DNA of 64,000 nt from Sphingomonas sp. 32-62-10 (GCA_002280555.1 NCEE01000001.1:55228-119227), one strand, 5' to 3'; positions 18,038-27,056 are shown, numbered from the stretch's first letter. Program-made: numbers and translations. The notes: a model not told the origin generated them from the letters alone.

Positions 18038-18145
18038 TTGAATTACGAATATATCATAGTTTAAATGGATAACTACTGCTCAATCTCTGGATGTCCGAAA
18101 AAGTGGCATGCGCAATCGGGCGCATCCACTCGAAGGACTGAAGCC

Positions 18146-18811
18146 ATGACGCTGCAAGACAAACTCGACGCTTTTCGGCAGAATTTCGAAACCAACATCG
18201 CCCCTGCGGAAGCGGTCGCGATCATCCACCGCACTACAAATGAACTGATCGCCACTGGCCAGGCCGACCGCGCACTCAAGGCAGGCGACCGCGCCCCCGC
18301 TTTCGCGCTGACCGACACCGACGGCACGATCGTCCGCTCGGCCGATCTGCTCGCCTCCGGCCCGATCGCGCTCAGCTTTTATCGCGGCGTCTGGTGCCCC
18401 TATTGCAACATCGAGCTACAAGCGCTTGAAGAAGCAGCCGAAGCGGTGCGCGCCACTGGCGCGAGCCTGATCGCGGTAACGCCGCAGGCCGCGCCGAGCA
18501 GCCGCAAGGCACAGCGCGACAACCATCTGAGCTTCCCGGTGCTGAGCGATGCCGGCAACACGCTCGCCGACGCGTTCGGCCTGCGCTTTCGCCTGCAGGA
18601 TGATCTGATCGCGCTCTACACCGGCTTCGGGATCGACCTGCCGGGCACCAATGGCGACGACAGCTACACACTGCCGATGCCCGCGCGCTACGTCATCGGC
18701 ACTGACGGCGTGATCGCTTATGCCGAGGTCAATCCAGATTATACCCGGCGTCCAGATCCCGCGGACATGTTGGCTATCCTTGAAGGGTTGCGCCTCCGCA
18801 CCCTAGCCTGA
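18146..18811 (+). CDS. Peroxiredoxin-like protein, AhpC/TSA family
   Basis: A 221-residue thioredoxin-fold protein. The active-site region is SFYRGVWCPYCNIELQALEE: a CPYC-type motif where peroxiredoxins have P-x-x-x-T/S-x-x-C, as in the peroxiredoxin-like AhpC/TSA group 2 proteins. It probably reduces peroxides or acts as a thiol oxidoreductase in the cytoplasm. GAAGGA precedes the ATG at 18146; the frame opens 27 codons earlier. It is divergent from the LysR gene, its likely regulator. A terminator follows. Confidence 0.85.
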   Translation: MTLQDKLDAFRQNFETNIAPAEAVAIIHRTTNELIATGQADRALKAGDRAPAFALTDTDGTIVRSADLLASGPIALSFYRGVWCPYCNIELQALEEAAEAVRATGASLIAVTPQAAPSSRKAQRDNHLSFPVLSDAGNTLADAFGLRFRLQDDLIALYTGFGIDLPGTNGDDSYTLPMPARYVIGTDGVIAYAEVNPDYTRRPDPADMLAILEGLRLRTLA

Positions 18812-18837
18812 CACCAAATCGCAACCCAAGACCAGCA

Positions 18838-18876
18838 CGCCGCCGGGAACACAATTCGTGACTCCGGCGGCGTTTT
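18838..18876 (+). terminator. Terminator after the peroxiredoxin-like gene
   Basis: A 9-bp stem CGCCGCCGG/CCGGCGGCG (18838-18846 with 18864-18872), 17-base loop and four Ts. Confidence 0.8.
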
Positions 18877-18913
18877 AAGGGCATGAAGGTGGCATTACCT
18901 GGGAAAGCCATCA

Positions 18914-20119
18914 ATGAATTTTGCCCATCGCGCCGTACCGATCGTGCTCGCGGCCGTGCTGATCGATACGATCGGGTTCGGCATCGTCATCCCCATTTTG
19001 CCGCAGCTGATCACCGATCTGGGCAAAGTCGATCTCGATCAGGCGACGCGGATTTCGGGCTATCTGCTGGGCGTTTATGCGCTGACTCAGTTTTTCGCGG
19101 GGCCGATCATCGGCAATCTCAGCGATCGTTATGGTAGGCGCCCGGTGTTGATTGCGTCGATGCTCACCTTTGCCGCCGATTACGCGCTGATGGCCTTCGC
19201 GCCAACGCTGGCGTGGCTGTTCCTCGGCCGTGCGATCGCCGGGGTGGCGGGGGCGATTTATGGCCCGGCGAGCGCCGTGCTGGCGGACGTTACCCCGCCA
19301 GAGGGGCGCGCCAAGGTGTTCGGCTATATCGGCGCGGCGTTCGGCATCGGTTTCATCATCGGCCCGGCGATTGGCGGCGTGCTCTCGGGGCTTGGCCCGC
19401 GTGCGCCGTTCATCGCCGCCGCCACCTTGGGCCTGATCAACGGCGTGTCGATGATTTTCCTGATGCCCGAATCGCTCAGCGCCGAGAACCGCCGTCCATT
19501 CGACTGGCGCAGCGCCAATGTCGTGGGGGCATTCCGCCCGTTGTTCAAAAGCGGCGAGGCCGGGCCGTTGCTGCTCGCCTGGTTCTTCTGGCTGCTCGCC
19601 AGCAATGTCTATCCGGCGACTTGGTCCTTCTGGTCTGCAGCCCGCTTCGGCTGGGATCCGGCGGCGATCGGCTGGTCGCTCGCCTTTGTCGGGCTGGTGA
19701 TGGCGAGCGTGCAGATGTTCCTGACCGGGCCGATCATCACTCGGCTGGGCGAAAGGCGCAGCGCGGTGGTCGGGCTGGCGAGCGGTATGGGGGCGTTCCT
19801 GTCGTACACCGTGATCACCGCAGGATGGCAGGCCTATGCGATCTTCCTGATCAGCGGGCTTTCGGCGCTGGTCTTTCCGGCGATGAACGGGCTGCTGTCG
19901 CGGCTGGCGGATGCGTCACACCAGGGCGCGCTGCAGGGCGGGATTGGGAGCATGGGCAGCGTCGCCGCAATCATCGCGCCGCTGATGCTGACTCAGGCAT
20001 TGGCGAACGGCGTCGAGGCGGGTTTTCCGGGCGCGGCATTCCTGCTGGCCGGGATATTGGCGGCGCTCGCGCTGTTGATCGTGGTGTGGAAGGTGCTGGG
20101 GCGGGTTCAGCCTGATTAA
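18914..20119 (+). CDS. MFS transporter, TCR/Tet type
   Basis: A 401-residue, 12-helix major facilitator of the drug:H+ antiporter-1 group. Motif A GNLSDRYGRRPVL follows helix 2, and motif C-like sequence GFIIGPAIGGVLSGLGPRAPF lies in helix 5. This layout is shared with TetA-type and related efflux pumps (TCR/Tet family), but resistance cannot be inferred. It starts at the ATG at 18914 and stands alone between a terminator and an inverted repeat. Confidence 0.9.
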   Translation: MNFAHRAVPIVLAAVLIDTIGFGIVIPILPQLITDLGKVDLDQATRISGYLLGVYALTQFFAGPIIGNLSDRYGRRPVLIASMLTFAADYALMAFAPTLAWLFLGRAIAGVAGAIYGPASAVLADVTPPEGRAKVFGYIGAAFGIGFIIGPAIGGVLSGLGPRAPFIAAATLGLINGVSMIFLMPESLSAENRRPFDWRSANVVGAFRPLFKSGEAGPLLLAWFFWLLASNVYPATWSFWSAARFGWDPAAIGWSLAFVGLVMASVQMFLTGPIITRLGERRSAVVGLASGMGAFLSYTVITAGWQAYAIFLISGLSALVFPAMNGLLSRLADASHQGALQGGIGSMGSVAAIIAPLMLTQALANGVEAGFPGAAFLLAGILAALALLIVVWKVLGRVQPD

Positions 20120-20130
20120 GTCCCCACACC

Positions 20131-20197
20131 CGTTCGGGCTGAGCGAAGTCGAAGCCCATGCGCCACCCGTGCCCTTCGACTTCGCTCAGGGTGAACG
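20131..20197. repeat. Sphingomonad-type interspersed inverted repeat
   Basis: Two inverted, imperfect copies (20131-20157 and 20171-20197) share the core CTTCGACTTCGCTCAG within a 27-base unit. They lie 13 bases apart between convergent genes. The same CTTCGACTTCGCTCAGG-type element is a frequent intergenic repeat in sphingomonads (general knowledge). It can fold into a long hairpin and may act as a bidirectional terminator. Confidence 0.75.
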
Positions 20198-20229
20198 GAG
20201 GTAGTTTGATCGATCCAAACTAAATCACT

Positions 20230-21027
20230 CTACCCTTCCTTTCCCGGCCGCCGTGTCAGCGCGACATCGAGATGCCCGCCCGCGTCGACCATCGTCAATT
20301 CCCCCGTCACCGCGCGCATCGCCGGATCGAGCAGAGCCACGATCGGCGCGGCGACATCGGGGGCCATCGTCGCCATTGCCATAGGCACGCTAGCGGCGAT
20401 GCGCGCGTTGAGTTTGGCAAAGCCTTCCTCACCGAGCCGCTTTTCGAACCAGCCCGTCCCGACATAGCCGGGTGCAACGGCATTCACCCGGATCGCAGGC
20501 GCCAGCACGCGCGCGAGGCTCTTGGTCATCGTGATCAGCGCGCCCTTTGAACAGGCATAGGCAACCGATGATCCCATGCCGAACACCCCGGCGACCGAGG
20601 CGACGCTAACGACCGCGCTCATCGGCCCATCGCGCATCGCAGGCGCGCAGGCGCGGATCATCTGGAACGCAGCGACGGTGTTCAGCCGGTAAATGTCGAC
20701 GAAATCCTCGGCATCAAGCGCGTCCAGATCCTCATGATTGGCAAATTTGGTGCGCCCCGAATTATTGACGAGGAAATCGATCCGACCGAAGTTATCCACC
20801 GCGGCCTTGGCGAGCGAACGGCACGCGGCATCGTCAACGATATCGGCCTGGACAGCGATCGATCCGTTGCCAATCTCGGCTGCCAACGCTTCGGCATCGT
20901 CACGGCTTGTAGCGTAGTTGATGACGCATTTGACGCCGCGATCAGCAAGTTGCCGGACCACCGCCGCGCCGATGCCCGTGCCGCCGCCAGTGACGATCGC
21001 GACCCCGCCCTGCATCCTGTCAGCCAT
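20230..21027 (-). CDS. SDR family oxidoreductase, classical type
   Basis: A 265-residue classical short-chain dehydrogenase: TGGGTGIG cofactor loop, VNNSG structural motif, a catalytic Ser in SVASVAG, the YACSK catalytic pair, then APGYVGTGWF. FabG-like reductases of this type reduce 3-keto groups using NAD(P)H. It begins four bases after the stop of the GST gene, so the pair forms a two-gene operon; the surrounding acyl-CoA genes suggest a catabolic or detoxification role. Confidence 0.88.
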   Translation of the reverse strand: MADRMQGGVAIVTGGGTGIGAAVVRQLADRGVKCVINYATSRDDAEALAAEIGNGSIAVQADIVDDAACRSLAKAAVDNFGRIDFLVNNSGRTKFANHEDLDALDAEDFVDIYRLNTVAAFQMIRACAPAMRDGPMSAVVSVASVAGVFGMGSSVAYACSKGALITMTKSLARVLAPAIRVNAVAPGYVGTGWFEKRLGEEGFAKLNARIAASVPMAMATMAPDVAAPIVALLDPAMRAVTGELTMVDAGGHLDVALTRRPGKEG

Positions 21028-21031
21028 CGGA

Positions 21032-21646
21032 TTAGGCCTGCGCGCTGGGGCGGGCGCTCGCGCGCTCGTGCCATGCCTTCAGGTTGGGCATATCATCAGA
21101 CAAACCTATGCCGATGAAGATCGCAAAATCGATCGTTGTCAGCAGCGTGATGTCGGCGATCGAATAATCCTTGCCCGCAATCCAAGTGCGTCCAGCAAGC
21201 GATTCATCGAAATAGCGCATCGCCGCGATCGCACGTGGGCGGTTACTCTCTCCGAAATCCTTATACTGCGGCACCACCACACGCGCAGTGAAGGGGTGCG
21301 TATGCATCCAGACCATACCGACCGGCACCATCAACCGAAGCTCAACGCGGCGCACCCACATATCGACTTCAGCGACTCCCTTGGGCCCTTTGCCGAACAT
21401 CGGCGGGTCAGGGTTGAGCGCTTCAAAAAAGCGGCAGATCGACAGGCTTTCGGTAATCACCTCACCATCATCAAGCTTCAGCGCAGGGATTTGCCCGAGC
21501 GGATTGACCGCCAGAAATTCCGGCTTTTTGTGATCGCCAGCCACGATCGACAATTGCTCGGTTGGCACTTTCAGGCCTTTTTCCGCCAGGAAAATGCGCA
21601 CGCGCCGGGGGTTGGGAGCGGGATTGGCGGCATCATAAAACAGCAT
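21032..21646 (-). CDS. Glutathione S-transferase family protein
   Basis: A 204-residue GST. The thioredoxin-like N-terminal domain has NPRRVRIFLAEKGL, the cis-Pro motif GQIPALKLDDG and the ESLSICRFFE glutathione-binding segment. The C-terminal helical domain has the N-capping motif IADITLLTTIDF. Predicted role: conjugation or glutathione-dependent isomerisation in the cytoplasm. AAAGGG supports the ATG at 21646. It is first in an operon with the SDR and divergent from the acyl-CoA ligase gene. Confidence 0.9.
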   Translation of the reverse strand: MLFYDAANPAPNPRRVRIFLAEKGLKVPTEQLSIVAGDHKKPEFLAVNPLGQIPALKLDDGEVITESLSICRFFEALNPDPPMFGKGPKGVAEVDMWVRRVELRLMVPVGMVWMHTHPFTARVVVPQYKDFGESNRPRAIAAMRYFDESLAGRTWIAGKDYSIADITLLTTIDFAIFIGIGLSDDMPNLKAWHERASARPSAQA

Positions 21647-21750
21647 GCAAGACCCTTTGATTTTGTTTTTCGAAGATCGCGTATGGCATTTCGCGTGGAC
21701 GTCGCCTAGCCATCCGGAAATCCGCTGCGCCAGCGGAGGGGGAAAAACGC

Positions 21751-23280
21751 GTGACCGCCGAAGCCATGCTTGCAAGCGAATTTGCCACCTTGCCCGCGCT
21801 TATTCGCGCGCATGCCGGCGAACGGGAGGCGAAACATGCGCTGGTTTCCGGCGACGGAGCGATGGATTATGCGACGCTCGATCGCCTGATGGACCGGATC
21901 GCCGCCGCCCTGCAGCGTGACGGCGTGCCGCAGCGTACATGCGTGGCGATCTGCGCCACTCCGTCGATCGATTATGGTGCGACCTTCCTGGGCATTTTGC
22001 GCGCGGGGTGCGCAGCGACGCCACTCTCCCCGTCCGCCACCGGAGAATCGATTGCGGCGATGATCAACGACAGCGCCGCGCTGATCGTGTTCGTCGATGC
22101 ATCGACCCGCGACTTGCTGCGCGGGCAGGCGATCACCGCGCAGATCGTGGATTTCGACGATGGCAGCTTCGCCGCGTGGCTGGCACCCGAGGGCAGCGTG
22201 CCTGTTCCTGTCGCAATCACCCCCGAAGACCCGTTCAACGTCATCTACTCATCCGGCACCACCGGCACCCCCAAGGGCATCGTGCAAAGCCATGCGATGC
22301 GTTGGGCGCATATCCACCGCAATTCGGGTGCCGGCTTTGGCGATGCGGTGACGATGCTGGCGACGCCGCTTTATTCCAACACCACGCTTGTCACCTTCCT
22401 GCCGACATTGGGCTGGGGCGGGACCGCGGTGATCATGAAGAAATTCGACGCGCGCGGCTTCCTTGAGCTTGCCGCACGCCACCGCGCCACCCACGCGATG
22501 CTGGTACCGGTCCAATATCAGCGGATCATGGCGGTGCCCGATTTCGACAGTTTCGATCTGTCGTCCTTCCGCCTGAAGACCTGTACCAGCGCGCCCTTTT
22601 CCGCCGCGCTGAAGGCCGATGTCGTCGCGCGCTGGCCTGGGCTGCTGGTGGAGTATTACGGGATGACCGAAGGCGGTGGAACGACAATGCTGGTCGCCAA
22701 TGCCCATCCGACCAAGCTCCACAGCGTCGGCATGCCGATCGACGGGCACGATATTCGCCTGATCGACGATGACGGCAATGAGGTCGCGCAAGGAGAGATG
22801 GGCGAAGTCGTCGGCCGCAGCCCGGCGATGATGACCGGCTATCATGGGCGGCAGGAAGCCACGCGTGCGGCGGAATGGTTCGACGCCGAGGGCCGCCGCT
22901 ATATTCGCCACGGCGATGTCGGGCGCTTCGACGAAGATGGTTTCCTGATCCTGATGGATCGCAAGAAGGACCTGATCATCTCGGGCGGGTTCAACATCTA
23001 TCCGAGCGATCTCGAGGCAGTGCTGGCGCAGCATCCGGATGTAGCGGACTGCACCGTGGTGGGGATGCCGTCCGAAGCCTGGGGCGAAACCCCGGTCGGC
23101 TTTTTCGTGCCGCGCAGTGAGGATAGCGATCCTGCCGCAATCATGGCCTGGACCAACGAACGGCTGGGCAAAACGCAGCGTCTTGCCGCGCTCCACATTG
23201 CCAGTGAATTGCCGCGCAGCGCGATCGGCAAGGTATTGAAGCGCGAATTGCGCGATCAGTTGATGAAAGAAACTGTATGA
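21751..23280 (+). CDS. Acyl-CoA synthetase (AMP-forming ligase)
   Basis: A 509-residue ANL-superfamily ligase that activates a carboxylic acid with ATP and CoA. The P-loop is YSSGTTGTPKGIVQSH, the A5 motif YYGMTEGG, the A7 motif HGDVGRFDEDGF and the A8 hinge RKKDLIISGGFNIYPSDLE. The catalytic Lys is in SAIGKVLKRELR near the C-terminus. The GTG start at 21751 has a strong GGAGGGGG nine bases upstream. It overlaps the thioesterase gene by ATGA, so activation and hydrolysis enzymes are co-expressed. The substrate is unknown; fatty or aromatic acid is likely. Confidence 0.92.
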   Translation: MTAEAMLASEFATLPALIRAHAGEREAKHALVSGDGAMDYATLDRLMDRIAAALQRDGVPQRTCVAICATPSIDYGATFLGILRAGCAATPLSPSATGESIAAMINDSAALIVFVDASTRDLLRGQAITAQIVDFDDGSFAAWLAPEGSVPVPVAITPEDPFNVIYSSGTTGTPKGIVQSHAMRWAHIHRNSGAGFGDAVTMLATPLYSNTTLVTFLPTLGWGGTAVIMKKFDARGFLELAARHRATHAMLVPVQYQRIMAVPDFDSFDLSSFRLKTCTSAPFSAALKADVVARWPGLLVEYYGMTEGGGTTMLVANAHPTKLHSVGMPIDGHDIRLIDDDGNEVAQGEMGEVVGRSPAMMTGYHGRQEATRAAEWFDAEGRRYIRHGDVGRFDEDGFLILMDRKKDLIISGGFNIYPSDLEAVLAQHPDVADCTVVGMPSEAWGETPVGFFVPRSEDSDPAAIMAWTNERLGKTQRLAALHIASELPRSAIGKVLKRELRDQLMKETV

Positions 23281-24050
23281 CTCCGCTCGCCGACATCCTA
23301 GCCGCTGCCAAGCCGACCGACACGGGCTTTACCGCGACGATCCCGCCTGGCTGGCTGCAGGGGCGCACCGCTTATGGCGGGCTGTCGAGCGCGATTGCGC
23401 TGCACGCGGCGCAGCATTGCGAGCCCGATCTGCCGCCGCTGCGATCGGCGCAAGTGTCCTTCATCGGTCCGCTGGCGGGCGACATCACCGTCACCGCAAC
23501 CAAGCTGCGACGCGGGCGGAATGCGGCCTTCATCCAATCGGACATCTTATCGGAAGCCGGTCTGGGATTTCGGGCGACGTTCGTGTTCATGGCCGATCAG
23601 GTATCGAAGCTCGATTTCGACCAACGCGCGCCCGTCACGCGTGCACCGCCCGCGCCCGACGCGAAGATTTTCACCGGGCCGGAAGAGTTTTTCATCCACA
23701 ATTTCAACTTCCTCGATCTGAAGGACGGACTGGCCGAGGGAGAATTGCTACGCTGGGCACGGCTGCGCGCGACCGCAGGTCTCGATCCGATGGTGCAGAT
23801 CATGGCGGTGGCAGACGCGTTGCCGCCAGCCGTCATGCGCTTGCTCGGGGGTGGATTTCCGCCAGTGAGTTCGTTGACCTGGATCGTCAACATGCTGACC
23901 GCCACGCCCTCAACCACCGATGACTGGTGGTTACTATCCGCCAAATCGGATTACGCACGCGGTGGCTGCAGCAGCCAGACAATGCGGATCTGGAATGCCG
24001 ATGGCGTATTGATGGCCGAAGGCATGCAGAGCGTCGCGATCTTTGCCTAA
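23277..24050 (+). CDS. Thioesterase family protein, TesB-like double hotdog
   Basis: A 257-residue two-domain hotdog protein. The N-terminal half carries LQGRTAYGGLSSAIALHAA and RSAQVSFIGPLAGDI, matching the acyl-CoA thioesterase (TesB-like/4HBT_3) pattern, and the C-terminal half has MVQIMAVADALPP and WWLLSAKSDYARGG. It should hydrolyse an acyl-CoA, possibly the product of the ligase it overlaps by four bases. Confidence 0.82.
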   Translation: MTPLADILAAAKPTDTGFTATIPPGWLQGRTAYGGLSSAIALHAAQHCEPDLPPLRSAQVSFIGPLAGDITVTATKLRRGRNAAFIQSDILSEAGLGFRATFVFMADQVSKLDFDQRAPVTRAPPAPDAKIFTGPEEFFIHNFNFLDLKDGLAEGELLRWARLRATAGLDPMVQIMAVADALPPAVMRLLGGGFPPVSSLTWIVNMLTATPSTTDDWWLLSAKSDYARGGCSSQTMRIWNADGVLMAEGMQSVAIFA

Positions 24051-24061
24051 CCAGCGCGTGT

Positions 24062-24111
24062 TTGCGACAATTCGCGACAGTTTTCCGTCGGGCTGACATA
24101 ACCACGCGACA
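24062..24111. promoter_or_regulatory. Direct GCGACA repeats upstream of the EF-hand gene
   Basis: GCGACA occurs at 24064-24069, 24074-24079 and 24106-24111. The first two are spaced exactly 10 bases and share flanks (T-x-GCGACA-x-T), the one-helical-turn spacing bound head-to-tail by OmpR/PhoB-type regulators. An OmpR-type regulator is encoded 0.9 kb downstream, so this is a candidate autoregulatory box. Confidence 0.5.
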
Positions 24112-24176
24112 GATCGTGACGATACCCAGTCCAAGCCTAGCGGTTATCCCGCCGCTGGCAGGCAAAGGATTTGGCA

Positions 24177-24839
24177 ATGAAGAAACTCCTCATTGGTTCA
24201 GCCGCAATCGCGCTCGCAATCGGCGGCGTTGCGGTGGCGCAGGCAGTCAATGGACAGGCGCCGGAGATGCCGGGGCATCACGGTGGCATGATGAAGGCGG
24301 CCGACACGAATAATGATGGCGCCATTTCGCAGGCCGAAGCGATTGCCGCCGCGACGAAGCGTTTCGCCAGCGTAGATGCAAACAAGGACGGCAAGATTAC
24401 CCGCGAAGAGATGCAGGCAGCCCGCGCCAAACGCCATAGTGAGCGCATGGCTCGATGGGGCGGCCCCGGCATGGGTCGCGGCCCTCACGGTCCGGGACAC
24501 CCCGAAGGCATGGGCGGCCCCGGCGGCCCCGGCTGGGATCACGGTCCTGGCGGTCCTGAACGAATGGGTGGTCCAGGCGGTCCCGGCGGCCCTCGTGGCA
24601 TGATTGCCCGGCTCGATACGGATGGTGACGGCAAGGTGACCCGCGCCGAATTTGATCGTCCGTTCGACGGCATGGATCGCAACAAGGACGGCGTGGTCGA
24701 CCAGACTGAGCAACAGGCGATGCGCGATGCCATGCGGGAGCGCATGATGGAGCGGATGATGGGGCGTCGGGGGGCACCAGCACCGGGAGCCATGCCGCCC
24801 CCACCACCTGCGCCAAAGCCTTCGCCTACCGGGCAGTAA
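24177..24839 (+). CDS. Exported EF-hand calcium-binding protein
   Basis: A 220-residue protein with a Sec signal peptide (cleavage near AVAQA). It has four EF-hand loops in two pairs: residues 43-54 (DTNNDGAIS), 67-78 (DANKDGKIT), 147-158 (DTDGDGKVT) and 167-178 (DRNKDGVVD). The pairs are separated by a Gly/Pro-rich stretch (about 95-140) and followed by a Met-rich helix and a proline-rich tail. The loops keep Asp at positions 1, 3 and 5, so calcium binding is likely. AAAGGA precedes the ATG at 24177. It sits just upstream of a two-component pair and behind GCGACA repeats, suggesting a periplasmic partner or target of that system. Confidence 0.85.
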   Translation: MKKLLIGSAAIALAIGGVAVAQAVNGQAPEMPGHHGGMMKAADTNNDGAISQAEAIAAATKRFASVDANKDGKITREEMQAARAKRHSERMARWGGPGMGRGPHGPGHPEGMGGPGGPGWDHGPGGPERMGGPGGPGGPRGMIARLDTDGDGKVTRAEFDRPFDGMDRNKDGVVDQTEQQAMRDAMRERMMERMMGRRGAPAPGAMPPPPPAPKPSPTGQ

Positions 24840-24887
24840 CCCGGTCGCCGGGTGGGTTTGCCCCTCCTCGCCCGCCCGGCAAAACTT

Positions 24888-24934
24888 GCCGCTGCTTCCA
24901 ATGCCCGCATCGGCGGGATTGGAGCAGCGGCTTT
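24888..24934 (+). terminator. Long hairpin after the EF-hand gene
   Basis: GCCGCTGCT (24888-24896) pairs with AGCAGCGGC (24923-24931). The pairing continues inward through CCAAT/ATTGG and a GCCCGC/GCGGG segment with small bulges. Only TTT follows, so it may terminate or attenuate read-through into the response regulator gene. Confidence 0.55.
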
Positions 24935-24967
24935 GCGATCACCAAAGCTATGCTAAGCACCGAGACA

Positions 24968-25687
24968 ATGTCCGAAACGCCCCATCTGCTGCTGGTCGAC
25001 GACGAGCGCTCGATCCGCGAGCCGCTCGCGCAATTCCTGCAGAAGCAAGGCTTTCGCGTGACGCAAGCGGGCGACGCTGCGGCGGCACGCACGCGACTGG
25101 CGGCCTATGCGATCGATCTGGTGATCCTGGATATCATGATGCCGGGTGAAGACGGCCTGAGCCTGACCCGCCATATTCGCGAGACCAGCGACACGCCGGT
25201 GATCCTGCTGACCGCACGCAGCGAGGAGACCGACCGGATCGTCGGGCTGGAAATGGGGGCGGACGATTACGTGGTAAAGCCCTTTTCCCCCCGAGAACTG
25301 GCGACACGCGCGAAAGTCGTCCTGCGTCGTGCAGCGAATGGTGGTGCGCGCCAGCACGCACCTGATTCGGGATCGTTCGCCTTTGCCGACTGGGTATTGA
25401 AATCGGGCGAGCGCGCACTGGTCGATCGCAATGGGGTGTCGGTCGCGCTGTCGACCGGCGAGTATAACCTCCTGCTCGCTTTGGTGCTCCGACCTCGCCA
25501 GGTGCTGACCCGCGATCAGCTGCTCGACTTGACGCAGGGCCGCGAAGCCGCCGCGTTCGATCGCGCGATCGACAATCAGGTGAGCCGCCTGCGCCGCAAG
25601 ATCGAGGCCGATCCGAAAAACCCGGAATTGATCAAGACGGTGTGGGGCGGCGGCTATACGCTGGCGGCTGAAGTGACCCGGCTGTGA
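24968..25687 (+). CDS. OmpR-family response regulator
   Basis: A 239-residue two-domain regulator. The receiver domain has the acidic pair VDDE, phosphoacceptor Asp at about residue 55 (LVILDIMMPGEDG), the Thr/Lys switch residues in ILLTARS and DYVVKPFSPREL. The C-terminal winged helix-turn-helix includes LSTGEYNLLLALV and the DNA-contact segment FDRAIDNQVSRLRRKIE. An upstream ATG at 24950 is an alternative start. It is paired with the sensor kinase 16 bases downstream; the cognate box may be the GCGACA repeats. Confidence 0.92.
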   Translation: MSETPHLLLVDDERSIREPLAQFLQKQGFRVTQAGDAAAARTRLAAYAIDLVILDIMMPGEDGLSLTRHIRETSDTPVILLTARSEETDRIVGLEMGADDYVVKPFSPRELATRAKVVLRRAANGGARQHAPDSGSFAFADWVLKSGERALVDRNGVSVALSTGEYNLLLALVLRPRQVLTRDQLLDLTQGREAAAFDRAIDNQVSRLRRKIEADPKNPELIKTVWGGGYTLAAEVTRL

Positions 25688-25703
25688 TGGCAACCCCCGC
25701 CCC

Positions 25704-27056
25704 ATGAGCCGGTTCTGGCCCCGGAGCCTATCGAGCCAGCTCGCAGTGCTGGTCGCGATTGCGCTGTTCGTCGCACAGGCGATCAATTTTGCGATGCTCT
25801 ATCAAGGGCGACAGCAGATTTTGCTGCAGCAAATCGTCGGCCCGGCGGTGACGCGCATCATCGACATGAACGAGCAGCGCCCAGGCATGAGTCTGCCGGA
25901 TGATATCCGCCGCGGACGCGTGCGGATTGTTGCAGCGAACCCGATTCCGCCCGGCCGCCACGGTCGACCCGACATCGAAGCGGCCTTGCGGCTTGCGCTG
26001 ATCGATGCGGGAGTACCGGTAGGCCGCATCGCATCGCATGTCCGTCCGTTCAGGCCCTCCGGTCACCATATCGAACGCTATGGCCGCAGGCGGGCCGAGC
26101 GCTATACCCGCTTTGGCGCCGAGCTGATCATCGCGGTCGAACAACCCGGGCGGGGCTGGCTGGTGATGAGTTCGCCCTGGCCGCGATCAGACTGGCCACT
26201 GCTGTGGCAACTGATCGCTCAGACGCTTATTCTCTATGCCGTAGTGCTGCTGCCCGTCCTGTGGGGGGCGCGGCGGATTTCGCAGCCGCTCCAGTCACTC
26301 ACCAACGCGACCCGGCGCTTCAAACCCGGCGAGGCGCAATCGCCGCTCGCCGAGCAAGGCCCCCAGGACGTGCGATCAGTGATAGCGGCCTTCAACGCGC
26401 TGCGACTGCGCGTGACGGCGATGCTTGATGAGAAGGATCGGATGCTCGGCGCGATCGGGCATGATCTGCGCACGCCGCTGGCGGCACTCCGCGTCCGTAT
26501 CGAATCGGTCGAGGATGATGACGACCGTGCGCGCATGGCCGACACGATCGACGAGATGAACCGCACGCTCGACGACATCCTCTCGCTCGCACGCCTCGGG
26601 CGCCCCAGCGAAGCGCGAACCGAAGTTGACCTAACCGCGCTGGTCGACGCGGTCGTCGAGGATTTCATCGCGATCGGCAGCCCGGTGAGCTTTGTCGAGG
26701 CCGATCGCGTCACCCTGTCCTTGCGCCCCTCGCTGATGCGCCGCGCGATCCGCAATCTGATCGAAAATGCGGTGAAATACGGCGTCTCGGCGGAGGTCCG
26801 CGTGGTGCCCGGAAAGGATCAGGTGGCGATCACCGTCGCCGATCAGGGGCCCGGCATTCCCGCCGAAAAGCTCGAGGACGTGTTCGACGCCTTCACCCGG
26901 CTGGAAACATCGCGCAATCGCGACACTGGCGGCGCGGGGCTCGGGCTCGCGCTGGCGCGGGCGATTGTGCGGGAGGCTGGTGGAGAGGTGACGCTCACCA
27001 ACCGCCCCGGCGGCGGGCTCGACGCAACGATCACGCTGCCACGGCAGAGGGGATAA
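25704..27056 (+). CDS. Membrane sensor histidine kinase
   Basis: A 450-residue HAMP-type sensor kinase. The N-terminal membrane helix is about residues 10-35, then a periplasmic sensing region of about 110 residues rich in Arg/His, a second membrane helix (LLWQLIAQTLILYAVVLLPVL), a HAMP domain, the HisKA H-box IGHDLRTPLAALR and a complete ATPase: N-box NLIENAVKYG, G1 DQGPGIP and G2 GGAGLGLALA. It is expected to phosphorylate the response regulator encoded just upstream. The His/Arg-rich periplasmic region would suit sensing metal ions or charged ligands (inference). Confidence 0.92.
   Translation: MSRFWPRSLSSQLAVLVAIALFVAQAINFAMLYQGRQQILLQQIVGPAVTRIIDMNEQRPGMSLPDDIRRGRVRIVAANPIPPGRHGRPDIEAALRLALIDAGVPVGRIASHVRPFRPSGHHIERYGRRRAERYTRFGAELIIAVEQPGRGWLVMSSPWPRSDWPLLWQLIAQTLILYAVVLLPVLWGARRISQPLQSLTNATRRFKPGEAQSPLAEQGPQDVRSVIAAFNALRLRVTAMLDEKDRMLGAIGHDLRTPLAALRVRIESVEDDDDRARMADTIDEMNRTLDDILSLARLGRPSEARTEVDLTALVDAVVEDFIAIGSPVSFVEADRVTLSLRPSLMRRAIRNLIENAVKYGVSAEVRVVPGKDQVAITVADQGPGIPAEKLEDVFDAFTRLETSRNRDTGGAGLGLALARAIVREAGGEVTLTNRPGGGLDATITLPRQRG

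Noticed and set aside
22249..23196. 315-codon open frame antisense to the acyl-CoA ligase
   Set aside because: Third-position GC bias leaves long antisense frames open; the sense gene has all ligase motifs.
24470..24600. Repetitive GGCCC/GGTCC stretch as a possible repeat array
   Set aside because: It is codon-level repetition encoding the Gly/Pro-rich linker of the EF-hand protein, not an intergenic array.
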